Source of the DNA: Sphingobacteriaceae bacterium GW460-11-11-14-LB5
Lineage (GTDB): Bacteria > Bacteroidota > Bacteroidia > Sphingobacteriales > Sphingobacteriaceae
Assembly: GCA_002151545.1 (NCBI GenBank)
Contig: CP021237.1
Coordinates: 1,922,001 to 1,986,000, forward strand
Length of the DNA stretch: 64,000 nucleotides
Direction: 5' to 3'
The first letter of the stretch is position 1, and each line of letters opens with the position of its first letter. The notes beneath the pieces are model-generated. The model was not told the DNA's origin, made no database searches, and was given only the letters and a program-made list of their open reading frames with translations. This document shows, in pieces, positions 54,724-64,000 of this stretch. A program made the translations under genes and the position numbers.

Positions 54724-55877
54724 TACCTGTAACTAAACCCTTTTTGCCAAAACAGGCAGAATTTAAAAGCTATGTAAGTAGCATTTGGGCCAGACAGTGG
54801 CTCACCAATAATGGTCCTTTAGTAAATGAGCTGGAGTTAAAGTTACAGCAATACTTAGGCCTGCCGCATTTGTTATACGTAACCAATGGCACTATTGCAT
54901 TACAGCTGGCCATTCAGGCTTTAGAAGTTAAAGGTGAAATTATTACCACACCATTTTCTTTCGTAGCCACCACCAGTAGTATTGTTTGGCAAGGCTGCAA
55001 GCCAGTTTTTGTGGATATAGATGAAGATACCCTCAATATAGATCCCAATAAAATTGAAGCGGCCATTACGCCTGATACCTCAGCAATTTTAGCTACACAT
55101 GTTTTTGGAAATCCTTGCGATGTCGAAGCGATAGATCGTATTGCTAAAAAACACGGGCTAAAAGTAATATACGATGCTGCTCATTGTTTTGGGACAAAAT
55201 ATAAAGGTAAATCTATTTTCGCTTATGGCGATGTAAGCACAACAAGCTTCCATGCTACAAAACTCTTTCACACCATTGAAGGTGGGGCTGTTTTTACTCA
55301 AAATCCAGAAATTTTAAAGCGAATGGCGCTGATGCGGAATTTCGGTTATAGCGGGGTAGATACTTTTTCAGAGATCGGTACCAATGCTAAAAACTCCGAA
55401 TTTCATGCCGCTATGGGCCTTTGCAATTTAAAACATATCGATCAGATTTTAAGTAAACGCAAAGAACTATCACAGCATTACGAAATGCGCCTGAATAAAA
55501 TAGAAGCGCAGTTTCAGATTATCCAGGCCGATACAGATTTTAATTACGCTTACTATCCTGTAATATTCCGTTCGGAAGAAGTTATGCTCGATTGCATGAA
55601 AGAATTAGAACTGGTTCAGGTGTATTGCAGGCGATATTTTTATCCGTCTTTATCGGCTTTACCCTATATCGATAAGGTAAATATGCCTATTTGTGATTCT
55701 ATTTCTAAACGCATTATGTGTTTACCGCTTTACCATACCTTAACCAGTGCTGATCAGGATTTAGTGGTCAGGATTATTTTAAGAACTCAGAATTACCGCA
55801 AAAAACAAGTGCTTAAGCTCGCTGATTATGGCAAGCTGGTTAATGGCAGCATAGGCATGGTAGTTAATGGCAACTAA
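54720..55877 (+). CDS. DegT/DnrJ/EryC1/StrS aminotransferase 1
   Basis: This 385-residue PLP-dependent sugar aminotransferase has SFHATKLFHTIEGGAVF, containing the PLP Lys. YVTNGTIALQLAIQALEVKG and VIYDAAHCFGT bracket the cofactor site. It probably aminates a keto-sugar nucleotide of the repeat unit. It is one of two such genes in the locus. Confidence 0.93.
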   Translation: MIPVTKPFLPKQAEFKSYVSSIWARQWLTNNGPLVNELELKLQQYLGLPHLLYVTNGTIALQLAIQALEVKGEIITTPFSFVATTSSIVWQGCKPVFVDIDEDTLNIDPNKIEAAITPDTSAILATHVFGNPCDVEAIDRIAKKHGLKVIYDAAHCFGTKYKGKSIFAYGDVSTTSFHATKLFHTIEGGAVFTQNPEILKRMALMRNFGYSGVDTFSEIGTNAKNSEFHAAMGLCNLKHIDQILSKRKELSQHYEMRLNKIEAQFQIIQADTDFNYAYYPVIFRSEEVMLDCMKELELVQVYCRRYFYPSLSALPYIDKVNMPICDSISKRIMCLPLYHTLTSADQDLVVRIILRTQNYRKKQVLKLADYGKLVNGSIGMVVNGN

Positions 55878-56762
55878 ATGACAGCTTCAATTATGAAACA
55901 AGATGATACAGATGTAATGGTTAGCATTTTTTGCATCACTTATAACCACAGTAAATTTATTGCAAAAGCCCTGGATGGATTTCTGATGCAGCAATGCAAT
56001 TTTAATACAGAAATTATTATTGGCGATGATTGTTCTACTGATGGAACCACTGAGATTATTGACGAATATGTTGCCAAGTATCCTGGCAAAATTAAGCGCT
56101 TAAAAGCACCTAAAAATATCGGGGCCACGAAAAATGTTATTCGCGTAGCCTTAGAAACCAGAGGAAAATATGTGGCCACCTGCGATGGAGACGATTATTG
56201 GACAGACCCCTACAAGTTGCAAAAACAGGTTGATTTTTTAGAAAACAACCCTGATTATGTAATGTGCTGCCATTATACCCGCGAAATTAATTTTGATGAT
56301 ACAGAGCTGATTTACATGGATTTTAGCCCGGTTCCGTTACAGTATAGCTTTAACGACTTGATTGTTAATAAACAGGCTGAAACCTGTACCGCAACCATTG
56401 TTTATCGCAATATCGACGCCATTAGAAATCTGTATAAAAACGACTGGCTTTTAAAATGTTATGCCTGCGATAAGATATTGAAACTTTACTGCACCTGGGT
56501 AACAGGTAAAAAAGTATACGTTATGCCAGAAGTAATGAGCTGTTACAGGCGTCATCCCGGCGGTATCTGGAGTCCCATATCGTATGTTCCATTAAAAAAA
56601 ATGCAACTGAGCGATTTCTATATCATTATTAAAATCTTCACCTATACCGGTTTGCAAAAAGCTAAACTTTTGTACTTCTACTTTAGAAGATACTTCTTTT
56701 TCGAAGTGAAATATAAAAACTTCAGAAACGCTTTCCAGACCATTAAAACGATAGTAAACTAA
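55878..56762 (+). CDS. family 2 glycosyltransferase
   Basis: This 294-residue GT-A enzyme has VSIFCITYNHSKFIAKALDG, EIIIGDDCSTDGTTEIIDEY and ATCDGDDYWTDPYKLQKQ (DxDD metal site), as in GT2. It transfers one sugar onto the lipid-linked intermediate; donor unknown. It starts directly at the end of aminotransferase 1. Confidence 0.93.
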   Translation: MTASIMKQDDTDVMVSIFCITYNHSKFIAKALDGFLMQQCNFNTEIIIGDDCSTDGTTEIIDEYVAKYPGKIKRLKAPKNIGATKNVIRVALETRGKYVATCDGDDYWTDPYKLQKQVDFLENNPDYVMCCHYTREINFDDTELIYMDFSPVPLQYSFNDLIVNKQAETCTATIVYRNIDAIRNLYKNDWLLKCYACDKILKLYCTWVTGKKVYVMPEVMSCYRRHPGGIWSPISYVPLKKMQLSDFYIIIKIFTYTGLQKAKLLYFYFRRYFFFEVKYKNFRNAFQTIKTIVN

Positions 56763-56768
56763 TTCGAA

Positions 56769-57863
56769 ATGGCTACTAAATTATGCTTCGTAATCAACAG
56801 TTTAGAAGGTGGTGGTGCTGAGCGGGTAATTAGCAATCTGGCTAATCACTTCAGCGATAAAAATTGCAGTGTTACCATGATTTGTCTCAATACAGCAGAA
56901 GTTAGGTATGAAATAAATAAAAAAGTTAAAATCGTAAACCTGGTGGAGCGAAAAGGTCGTCATAATCTTTTCAACAGACTTAAATATGCTTACCTGACTT
57001 TTTACCGGTTACTCACGGTATTAAAGAAAGAAAAGCCAGTTTGTACCATTTGTTTTATGACATCTGCAAACATTTGGGCAGGTTTATGTTGTGTGATTTT
57101 AGGCTTACCCTATCTGGTTTCGGAAAGAACAGCGCCGGTTTACACCTTAGATCAATACAATAGATTATTGCAGTGGATGGTGTTTCATATTTATAGAAAA
57201 TCAAAAGCCATTGTATTGCCCGCATTTGAGATGTTTAAAGGATTTAAAAGAATTAAACAGTTCGAAACGCTGTATAATTTTAAAACCATACACAATCCCA
57301 TTCATCACTTTTCTCATGCGAATACAGGCGCTGTTAACAGTAAACGATTTATTCTCTCTGTTGGGAGGTTATGTTATGAAAAAGGCTTCGATAACCTTAT
57401 AGAAGCCTATAGCAAACTGGAATTGACTGATGTTGATCTTTTAATCTCCGGAGAAGGACCGGATAGAGCAAGTCTTGAAAAACAGATCGCCGATTTAAAC
57501 TTAAAAAACAAAGTCAAGCTGATTGGTTTTAAATCAAACCTGCAGGATTATTATGCACAGGCTGAAGTTTTTGTGCTTTCATCCAGGAGCGAAGGTTATC
57601 CTAATGTACTGGTAGAAGCCATGGGAATGGGCTGTGCCTGTGTAGCCATGGACTGTGAGTTTGGTCCTTCAGAGATTATCAAACACGGAATTAACGGACT
57701 TCTGGTTGACAAAGAAGATATAGTTGGACTTTCATTGTCTATCGATAAAATGCTTAATAACAGTTTTTTAAGAAGTGAATTTTCAGAAAAAGCAAAATCG
57801 ATCAACGAAACAAATTCTATTGAACGCATTTCTGCCAACTGGGAGCAACTCATCATGTCATGA
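56769..57863 (+). CDS. family 4 glycosyltransferase A
   Basis: This 364-residue GT-B enzyme has the N-terminal loop VINSLEGGGAERVISNLANH. SVGRLCYEKGFDNLIEAYSK follows, and EX7E is in SEGYPNVLVEAMGMGCACVA. It resembles the GalNAc transferases of the PglA/PglH group, but the sugar is unknown. It overlaps the polymerase gene by 4 bases. Confidence 0.93.
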   Translation: MATKLCFVINSLEGGGAERVISNLANHFSDKNCSVTMICLNTAEVRYEINKKVKIVNLVERKGRHNLFNRLKYAYLTFYRLLTVLKKEKPVCTICFMTSANIWAGLCCVILGLPYLVSERTAPVYTLDQYNRLLQWMVFHIYRKSKAIVLPAFEMFKGFKRIKQFETLYNFKTIHNPIHHFSHANTGAVNSKRFILSVGRLCYEKGFDNLIEAYSKLELTDVDLLISGEGPDRASLEKQIADLNLKNKVKLIGFKSNLQDYYAQAEVFVLSSRSEGYPNVLVEAMGMGCACVAMDCEFGPSEIIKHGINGLLVDKEDIVGLSLSIDKMLNNSFLRSEFSEKAKSINETNSIERISANWEQLIMS

Positions 57864-59077
57864 CAAAAAAAATAATGTTTCTTTTTTTGTTGTTTGCCTA
57901 CGTTTACGCAACAACATTCAATATCTTCATGACTGGGGTTTTCAGAATTCCGGCACCAATGGTTTTCCTGGCGCCGTTAATCTATTTCTACCGGACAGAA
58001 GAAACCGGCTTTCTATATGGCAAAGAGTTATTTATTTTCTTTATTGCTGCACTGTTTTTTTATCTCATAGGTCAGGAAGATGTTACCGGTTTTTTTGCCC
58101 TGTTAATTGTTGCGACCTGTTTTGCCTTGTTATTCAACTATGTTATCGGCACTAATTTAAAGCGAATGAACATCGCTGTCGGGTTTTTCTTCGGCTTGTT
58201 GCTGCTTTCAGGAATCATCATGTTTATCGATCACCAGATCAACATGGCACCTATACGCTCGCTTTTGGTGCAGGAAGATGTATTGCAGGCACCAGCTGGC
58301 ATATCGACCACAATTTTTACATTCGGTTACCAGATGGCTGCTTTAACACCATTTCTGGTTATCAATGCTATACTATTTAAAAGAAGCTGGCTAATTAACC
58401 TTCTCTTATTTGGATTATCGCTCTCTCTTATTTTCTTTGGTATGCAAAGATCGGTTCTGGTGGCTTTTGCAGTAGTAACCGGATTATTTTTCCTCAGTTA
58501 TTATAAAGCCAAATCAATTTTAATATTCGGTGTGTTTTGTGCCATATTTTTTATTGCTCAAAGCTCGATTGAACAATTTTCTGAAGGTAAAAAGCAACAG
58601 AATATTTTAAATAAGAGCGCTGAAAATGCTAAGGGTAAAGAAGAACGTGGTGACTTGATGGGAGAGAACATCCAGATTATAACCGAGTATCCTTTTGGCT
58701 TACTGTTTTATGGGAAAACCTGGAATGATGTGGTACAGCACAACTTTGTTTATAAAAAAGGACCCATCGTAATTACCTCTCATAATGCTTATTTAATGTT
58801 TATTACCTATTTAGGCCCTTTGCTGGGCTTTATTTTACTCGTGTTGTTATATCGAAAAGTAGGGAAGATTATTTTTTATGCCTTTCTCCATATCAAAGAT
58901 AAGAAGAATGCACTGCTGGTCTGTTTAAGCTGCTCTTTTCTGGCCATTTCCATCAATTCCTTTTTTCATAACGAATGGCTCCTGGCTACAAGCGGTCCTA
59001 CCTTGTTCCTCTACTTTGCCATTTTACAACTTTCCAAAATCAAAATGGAAGATCCCATTCTGGTTGAATACAATTAA
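57860..59077 (+). CDS. O-antigen/EPS polymerase (Wzy-like)
   Basis: This 405-residue protein has about 11 membrane helices. A large periplasmic loop lies between about 250 and 300 (KKQQNILNKSAENAKGKEE...GDLMGENIQIITEYP), with HNAYLMFITYLGPLLGF, the pattern of Wzy-type polymerases. Wzy sequences vary, so the call rests on topology and position beside wzx and wzc. Confidence 0.82.
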   Translation: MTKKIMFLFLLFAYVYATTFNIFMTGVFRIPAPMVFLAPLIYFYRTEETGFLYGKELFIFFIAALFFYLIGQEDVTGFFALLIVATCFALLFNYVIGTNLKRMNIAVGFFFGLLLLSGIIMFIDHQINMAPIRSLLVQEDVLQAPAGISTTIFTFGYQMAALTPFLVINAILFKRSWLINLLLFGLSLSLIFFGMQRSVLVAFAVVTGLFFLSYYKAKSILIFGVFCAIFFIAQSSIEQFSEGKKQQNILNKSAENAKGKEERGDLMGENIQIITEYPFGLLFYGKTWNDVVQHNFVYKKGPIVITSHNAYLMFITYLGPLLGFILLVLLYRKVGKIIFYAFLHIKDKKNALLVCLSCSFLAISINSFFHNEWLLATSGPTLFLYFAILQLSKIKMEDPILVEYN

Positions 59078-59135
59078 CAGTTCTGGTTATCCCAAAGCTA
59101 CAGGTTATTAAATTCTCACAATTAAATTGACGAAT

Positions 59136-60410
59136 ATGAACATTCCATTTTCACCACCGTTTATCGATCAATCTGTGGTTGATCAGGTATTAGATACCCT
59201 TAACAATAAGTGGATCACCACTGGGCCTAAAGTGAAAGCCCTTGAGCAAGAAATTAAAAGCATCACCGGAACAAAAGAAGTGGTTTGTGTAAACTCATGG
59301 ACATCAGGCGCTATTTTAATGTTAAAGTGGTTTGGCGTTAAAGCTGGTGATGAAGTAATTATTCCAGCCTATACGTACAGCGCTACTGCTTTGGCGGTTC
59401 TTCATTGCGGTGCCGTACCTGTTATGGTTGATATCTTAGATGATTTTAACATCGATCCGGATAAGGTTAAAGCCGCAATTACCACTAAAACAAAAGCCAT
59501 CATTGCCGTAGATATTGCTGGATGGCCTTGTGATTATACTGCTTTAAAAGAGTTGATTACAGATCATAAAGTGCAGAAAAAGTTTAAGTGCGAATCAGAT
59601 AAACAATCGATCTTAAAAAGAATCCTGCTCATCTCTGATGCGGCCCATTCAATTGGTAGTTTATTTCACGATGAACCTGCTGCTCTAAAATGTGATGTGA
59701 CGATATTTTCTTTTCATGCGGTTAAAAATATCACGACAGCAGAAGGTGGTGCGATATGTTTAAATCTTCCATATCCATTTGATTCAGAGGCAGAATACAG
59801 TTATTTAAAAATGTATACGCTCAATGGACAAAATAAAGATGCACTTGCAAAATCAAGAGGTGGCGGCTGGCGTTACGATATTTTATTCCAGGGATTAAAA
59901 ATTAATATGCCCGATATATGCGCAGCCATTGGTCTGGCGCAGATCAGAAAGTACAATCATGAACTTTTACCCCAAAGGAAAAAAATTGCCCTTCAATATT
60001 GTGATGGTTTTCAGCATGAGGATTGGTTTGTTGCCCCACCTTTGGTAAGTACACAAAGAGAATCGTGCTATCATCTTTTTCCGATGCGGGTTAAGGGACT
60101 CACTGAAGAACAAAGAGATCAGGTTATTGACGACCTGGCATCCTTGGGTATCGCCAGTAATGTACACTTCATTCCAATGCCCATGCTTACCCTCTTTAAA
60201 AACCTGGGTTATAAAATTGAAGATTACCCAATGGCTTATCAGAATTATGCAAACGAAATTTCATTGCCGATTTACCCGCAATTAACGGAAACAGAGATAG
60301 AGTTCATTATCAATTCGGTGATCAGCTGTGTGAATATACAATTGAATAACCGCATCAAAACAATGGAAGAAACTTTTATTGTACACAAACAAATGGCAGT
60401 AGCATCATGA
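59136..60410 (+). CDS. DegT/DnrJ/EryC1/StrS aminotransferase 2 with insertion
   Basis: About 424 residues from ATG 59136 (MNIPFSPPFIDQSVVDQVLD); TTG 59127 would add three. The PLP Lys is in FSFHAVKNITTAEGGAIC. Between DIAGWPCDYTALKELI and ILLISDAAHSIGS there is an extra lysine-rich segment of about 20 residues (VQKKFKCESDKQSILKR) that aminotransferase 1 lacks. It is presumed to aminate a UDP-keto sugar. Confidence 0.92.
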   Translation: MNIPFSPPFIDQSVVDQVLDTLNNKWITTGPKVKALEQEIKSITGTKEVVCVNSWTSGAILMLKWFGVKAGDEVIIPAYTYSATALAVLHCGAVPVMVDILDDFNIDPDKVKAAITTKTKAIIAVDIAGWPCDYTALKELITDHKVQKKFKCESDKQSILKRILLISDAAHSIGSLFHDEPAALKCDVTIFSFHAVKNITTAEGGAICLNLPYPFDSEAEYSYLKMYTLNGQNKDALAKSRGGGWRYDILFQGLKINMPDICAAIGLAQIRKYNHELLPQRKKIALQYCDGFQHEDWFVAPPLVSTQRESCYHLFPMRVKGLTEEQRDQVIDDLASLGIASNVHFIPMPMLTLFKNLGYKIEDYPMAYQNYANEISLPIYPQLTETEIEFIINSVISCVNIQLNNRIKTMEETFIVHKQMAVAS

Positions 60411-61009
60411 AAAAAAATAAAAAAAGAGTGTTCGACGTGGTACTCGCAAGTTTGTGCCTAATCCTTTTTAGTCCGCTTTTAATCCTGATTGCGATTTTGG
60501 TTAAACTCGATTCTAAAGGGCCGGTCATCTTTAAACAGATCAGGGTGGGGCGAAATATGAAAGATTTTCACCTGGTAAAATTCAGAACCATGTGTGTAAC
60601 GCAGAGTAACCACAGTTTGCTCACCATCGGGAACCACGATAACCGAATTACCAGACTGGGTTATTGGTTAAGGAAATACAAACTGGATGAACTGCCTCAG
60701 TTATTAAACGTTTTAAAAGGGCAAATGAGTTTTGTAGGGCCTAGGCCTGAAGTTAGAAAATACGTAAACCTGTATAATGACGAACAACGTTATGTTTTAT
60801 CGGTTAAACCTGGTATTACTGATTGGGCTTCAGTAGAGTTTTGTAACGAGAACGAACTTCTTAAACATGCTGAAGATCCTGAAAGTTATTATGTGGAACG
60901 CATTATTCCCGCAAAAATAAAACAGAACATGAGGTATATCAACCATAATGATATCCTAACCGATTTCAAAATTATTTGGTTAACGATTAACAGAATTGTC
61001 ATCAACTAA
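60407..61009 (+). CDS. initiating phosphoglycosyl transferase (PglC-like sugar transferase)
   Basis: The 200-residue bacterial sugar transferase domain has FDVVLASLCLILFSPLLILI (re-entrant membrane helix), KGPVIFKQIRVGRNMKDFHL and LDELPQLLNVLKGQMSFVGP with RPEVRKY. The short monotopic form without extra helices puts the first sugar phosphate on undecaprenyl phosphate, which begins the repeat unit. Confidence 0.94.
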   Translation: MKKNKKRVFDVVLASLCLILFSPLLILIAILVKLDSKGPVIFKQIRVGRNMKDFHLVKFRTMCVTQSNHSLLTIGNHDNRITRLGYWLRKYKLDELPQLLNVLKGQMSFVGPRPEVRKYVNLYNDEQRYVLSVKPGITDWASVEFCNENELLKHAEDPESYYVERIIPAKIKQNMRYINHNDILTDFKIIWLTINRIVIN

Positions 61010-61015
61010 AATAAC

Positions 61016-62116
61016 ATGTACGCTCCTCAAATAACTATAAAAGAAGAAGTTAATCTTAAAAAGAAAGTTTTCTTTGTACTTAGCTCATTAACTTCAGGAG
61101 GCTCAGAACGGGTGTTCTGGAACCTGGCTCAGGGATTTAATAAAGATAAGTTTGATGTGACCATTGTGATTTTAGATTCAACCGTGAATTGTTTCTCCAT
61201 GGACTTGCCTGGCGTCCGTTTTATCGACCTGAAAACCAAAAAAGCATCAAAATCTTTTTTCGCGCTTTATAGCCTGTTAAAAAAGGAAGCACCTTATGCT
61301 GTTTTTTCCACTACCGATCACATTAATATTTTGGTCTCGCTAGTAGGGCGGTTTTTAAAAATTCCGATGCTTATTGCAAGGGCTTCCAATATTCCACACG
61401 AACAAAGATTGTTTGAAGGATTTAAATCGAGGTTTTACGAACTTTTTGCCAGCGCAAGTTACCGAGGTTACAAACAGATCGTTTGCCAGTCGGAAGAAAT
61501 GAAACAATCATTGATCGATACTTATAATGTCAATCATGAACTGATCAGGGTAATTGCCAATCCGGTATTGAAAACCAATAAGTTAAAGGAAGATAAAACA
61601 CCTGATAAAATTTATCGGTTACTAGTTGTCGCCCGTTTTGCACTGGAAAAAGGCTTGGAAAGGCTGGTTGATATTATGGCACATTTGCCTGAAAACTATC
61701 ACCTCGATTTTGTGGGCACGGGGGTACTGAAAGAACAGATAAATACCAAAATTAAAAACCTTGGACTCGATCACAGGCTTAAAATTTTAGGGGAAATTAA
61801 AAACATCCACGAAGTAATGGTTCAGCACGATTTAATGGTGCTGAGTTCTTACACCGAAGGTTTCCCGAATGTGGTTTTAGAAGCACTTACGGTAGGCTTA
61901 CCGGTTGTAACCTTCAAAGTGAGCGGAATCCCGGGATTAATTATCGACGGTTTTAACGGTTTTGTTTTAGAACAGGGTGATTTGGCAGGCTTTAGGCGCC
62001 GAATTATCCAGGCCTGTACCCAAGGCCAATGGAACCCGGCAGAAATCAGAAGAAATGTATATCAGAAATGTGCGCTCGATAAAATCAGTGCCCAATATGA
62101 AGAATTAATCAGTTAA
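61016..62116 (+). CDS. family 4 glycosyltransferase B
   Basis: This 366-residue GT-B enzyme has VLSSLTSGGSERVFWNLAQG at the N-terminus. VVARFALEKGLERLVDIMAH and EX7E in TEGFPNVVLEALTVGLPVV follow. It resembles transferase A in fold but is only partly alike. It extends the lipid-linked oligosaccharide. Confidence 0.93.
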   Translation: MYAPQITIKEEVNLKKKVFFVLSSLTSGGSERVFWNLAQGFNKDKFDVTIVILDSTVNCFSMDLPGVRFIDLKTKKASKSFFALYSLLKKEAPYAVFSTTDHINILVSLVGRFLKIPMLIARASNIPHEQRLFEGFKSRFYELFASASYRGYKQIVCQSEEMKQSLIDTYNVNHELIRVIANPVLKTNKLKEDKTPDKIYRLLVVARFALEKGLERLVDIMAHLPENYHLDFVGTGVLKEQINTKIKNLGLDHRLKILGEIKNIHEVMVQHDLMVLSSYTEGFPNVVLEALTVGLPVVTFKVSGIPGLIIDGFNGFVLEQGDLAGFRRRIIQACTQGQWNPAEIRRNVYQKCALDKISAQYEELIS

Positions 62117-62136
62117 TCATCTAAAATATTATCGCT

Positions 62137-63978
62137 ATGTGTGGAATATACGGCACAACCATACCTTACTCAGACGGAATTGTCCGCGAGAAAATGGCAA
62201 GAATCAGTTTTCGGGGTCCGGATTATACCGGCGTTCAACGTTACGATCAGGTTATTTTTGCGCACAATAGATTGGCCATTATCGATCTCGATGCCCGTTC
62301 TAATCAACCCTTTTCGTATATGCACCTCCATATTGTTTTTAACGGAGAAATATACAATTACAAGGACATTAGAAGGGAGCTGGAACGGAAAAACTACCAG
62401 TTTAACACCAGTTCTGATACCGAAGTCATATGTGCAGCTTATCTGGAATATGGTGCCGGTTGTTTAACCCGTTTTAACGGGATGTTTGCTTTTGTAATTT
62501 ATGATACCCGTAAAAATGAACTGTTTGGTGCAAGAGACCGCTTTGGCAAAAAACCTTTCTATTATGCCCACGATCATTCATCGTTCGAATTTGCAAGTCA
62601 ACCTTCACAAATCAATATAGATAGGGGCCTTAGTGTTAATGAGGAAGCCATTAATCAATATTTGATTTGGGGTTATGTGCCAGAGCCACAGTCTATTTAT
62701 GCAGAGGTGAAACAGTTACCTGCAGCCCACTATTTTAAATACGATCTTAAATCCCATAAGCTTAAAATTACCGAATACTGGACTTTAGATTATGGCTGGA
62801 AGAACAAGTTTGAGGGCAGTTACGAAGAAGCTAAAGAAGCTTTAGCACTTATTTTGGCCGATGCGGTTAAAATCAGGATGAATGCCGATGTACCACTGGG
62901 CGTATTTTTGTCAGGTGGTATTGATTCTTCGTTAATTGCTGCTTTAGCCACAAAAGAAATCGACCATGTTAAAACGTTCTCTATAAAATTTAATGAGAAA
63001 GGTTTTGATGAAAGTGCTTATGCCAGTCAGGTAGCTAAACATTTGGGTACCGATCATTATACTATTGAGTGTAATTACAATGACGGTATTGAGTTAATTG
63101 AAAACTTTAACCGTTTTTATGATGAGCCCTTTGCCGATTCGAGTGCTATACCCACTATGTTGCTCAGTAAAAATACCAGAAAGCACGTAACTGTTGCATT
63201 GAGTGGTGATGCGGGCGACGAAGCTTTTTTAGGTTATCACCGTTACAAATGGATTAAACAGGTAAACAGTTTGTTTTACGCGCCACATGGCGTTAGAAAA
63301 GCACTGGCAGGCTTGATTAACCAATCGCCAAGTTACCGCCATAAATTGATTGCCATGGGCATTTCTATGGAAGACGTAGAAAAACTATATGTCAAGATGT
63401 TTGGTAATATGGAAAACTCCTGGGTAAAACAACCCGATTTGGCGAAGTATAACCCATTGATGCATATTTTAGCCAATCCGTCTAAGCCTTTATTAGAACG
63501 CATTTCTGATTTTGATATCAAAACCTATTTAAATGGCGACATCAATACAAAGGTCGATCGCGCATCGATGGCCTTTTCGCTGGAATCGCGCTCGCCTTTA
63601 ATGGATTATCGGGTAATGGAATTTTCGAGAAGCCTGCCCACAGCGTTTAAATATACCAACGGAAACCAAAAACGGATATTAAAAGATTTATTGTTCGACC
63701 ACGTTCCGGCGCATATGTTCGACCGGCCAAAGGCCGGTTTTACCATGCCATTTCAGCATTGGTTCAGAAATGAGTTAAAAGATTATGTGATGGACAATTT
63801 ATCTGCCGATAATCTGAAAAACATTCCAGGCATTCATTTGAAAAGAACACAGGAAATTATTAATGAGCATATGACCGGAAAGTGGAACAGGTATCCACAG
63901 ATCTGGAAATTGCTGGTGCTCTCTCAATGGTTAATTAAAAATAAATCAACGACACATAAAGTTTCATTAGTAGCCTAA
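62137..63978 (+). CDS. asnB: asparagine synthase (glutamine-hydrolysing), AsnB-like
   Basis: This 613-residue enzyme has Cys2 of MCGIYGTTIPYSDGIVREKM as the Ntn nucleophile of the glutaminase domain (with RISFRGPDYTGVQ and IYNYKDIRREL). The synthetase domain has the ATP pyrophosphatase loop FLSGGIDSSLIAALA and VALSGDAGDEAFLGYHR. In EPS loci such proteins probably amidate a uronic acid, here plausibly the product of the 6-dehydrogenase, rather than making free asparagine. Confidence 0.92.
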   Translation: MCGIYGTTIPYSDGIVREKMARISFRGPDYTGVQRYDQVIFAHNRLAIIDLDARSNQPFSYMHLHIVFNGEIYNYKDIRRELERKNYQFNTSSDTEVICAAYLEYGAGCLTRFNGMFAFVIYDTRKNELFGARDRFGKKPFYYAHDHSSFEFASQPSQINIDRGLSVNEEAINQYLIWGYVPEPQSIYAEVKQLPAAHYFKYDLKSHKLKITEYWTLDYGWKNKFEGSYEEAKEALALILADAVKIRMNADVPLGVFLSGGIDSSLIAALATKEIDHVKTFSIKFNEKGFDESAYASQVAKHLGTDHYTIECNYNDGIELIENFNRFYDEPFADSSAIPTMLLSKNTRKHVTVALSGDAGDEAFLGYHRYKWIKQVNSLFYAPHGVRKALAGLINQSPSYRHKLIAMGISMEDVEKLYVKMFGNMENSWVKQPDLAKYNPLMHILANPSKPLLERISDFDIKTYLNGDINTKVDRASMAFSLESRSPLMDYRVMEFSRSLPTAFKYTNGNQKRILKDLLFDHVPAHMFDRPKAGFTMPFQHWFRNELKDYVMDNLSADNLKNIPGIHLKRTQEIINEHMTGKWNRYPQIWKLLVLSQWLIKNKSTTHKVSLVA

Positions 63979-63982
63979 CAGG

Positions 63983-64000
63983 ATGAATGCAACAGTTAAC
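63983..64000 (+). CDS. possible start of the next EPS gene (partial)
   Basis: ATG at 63983 begins MNATVN, 4 bases after the AsnB stop, and runs off the right edge. Six codons are too few to identify it; tight spacing in an operon is the only support. Confidence 0.3.

Overview
The window is one contiguous piece of a Bacteroidota chromosome, most likely a Sphingobacteriaceae member close to Pedobacter. The case rests on low-GC coding sequence, TAnnTTTG-type -7 promoter elements in front of many genes, almost no Shine-Dalgarno sequences, and characteristic families (UpxY-type NusG paralogue, GLPGLI-like secreted protein, DUF3857 protein, PD40-amidohydrolase fusion, GNAT-nitrilase fusion). The genus is an inference from gene content; no rRNA or tRNA gene is present to test it.

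Layout. 1-12.3 kb is housekeeping: a partial DUF3857 protein, a DEDDh exonuclease, an M1 peptidase, queG, a GNAT-nitrilase fusion, ruvB, a 3-hydroxyacyl-CoA dehydrogenase, pdxH, yqgE and a DUF2975/HTH pair. 12.4-15.4 kb holds purK-purE and a divergent flavoprotein. 15.6-16.9 kb holds a DUF433/DUF5615 toxin-antitoxin-like pair and a secreted protein. 17-28.9 kb carries a large radical SAM protein, an amidohydrolase with a beta-propeller, a decayed DUF1016 nuclease remnant, recQ, an MFS carrier, a LutA-like protein and a GLPGLI-like protein. 29-33.6 kb holds an acyltransferase and the thrS-infC-rpmI-rplT operon. 33.6-41.2 kb holds a secreted metalloprotease, a YegP-like protein, a CBS-DUF294 protein with an exonuclease, and an M16 peptidase pair. 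41.3-46.1 kb is a glycerol module (glpF, glpK, glpD, divergent DeoR regulator). 46.1-47.3 kb holds an orphan receiver and a PglD-like acetyltransferase. 48-64 kb is a Wzx/Wzy-dependent exopolysaccharide locus running off the right edge: outer-membrane export lipoprotein, tyrosine autokinase, UpxY antiterminator, UDP-HexNAc dehydrogenase, flippase, two DegT aminotransferases, three glycosyltransferases, polymerase, initiating phosphoglycosyl transferase and an AsnB-like amidotransferase.

The most striking non-coding signals are these. (1) The thrS leader has a 5-bp stem and 7-nt loop hairpin that reproduces a tRNA-Thr(UGU) anticodon arm, followed by a related hairpin that buries the thrS start codon. 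(2) A 31-bp element carrying a GCGAAGC mini-hairpin is duplicated just upstream of upxY. (3) A nearly symmetric pair of face-to-face -7 elements serves purK and the divergent flavoprotein. (4) A 46-bp palindrome overlaps the promoter of the DUF2975/HTH pair. (5) Several families of dispersed palindromic repeats occur, some read through in frame (radical SAM protein, PurE N-terminus) and some supplying a stop codon (purK, lutA-like gene).

Several start codons were moved away from the longest open frame because that frame begins inside a recognisable promoter element or repeat (queG, DUF2975, purK, radical SAM, GLPGLI-like). The stretches longer than 300 bases without a gene are 27563-27945, 35183-35796, 47300-48017 and 51087-51436; each is described as its own feature or through its promoters, repeats and hairpins.
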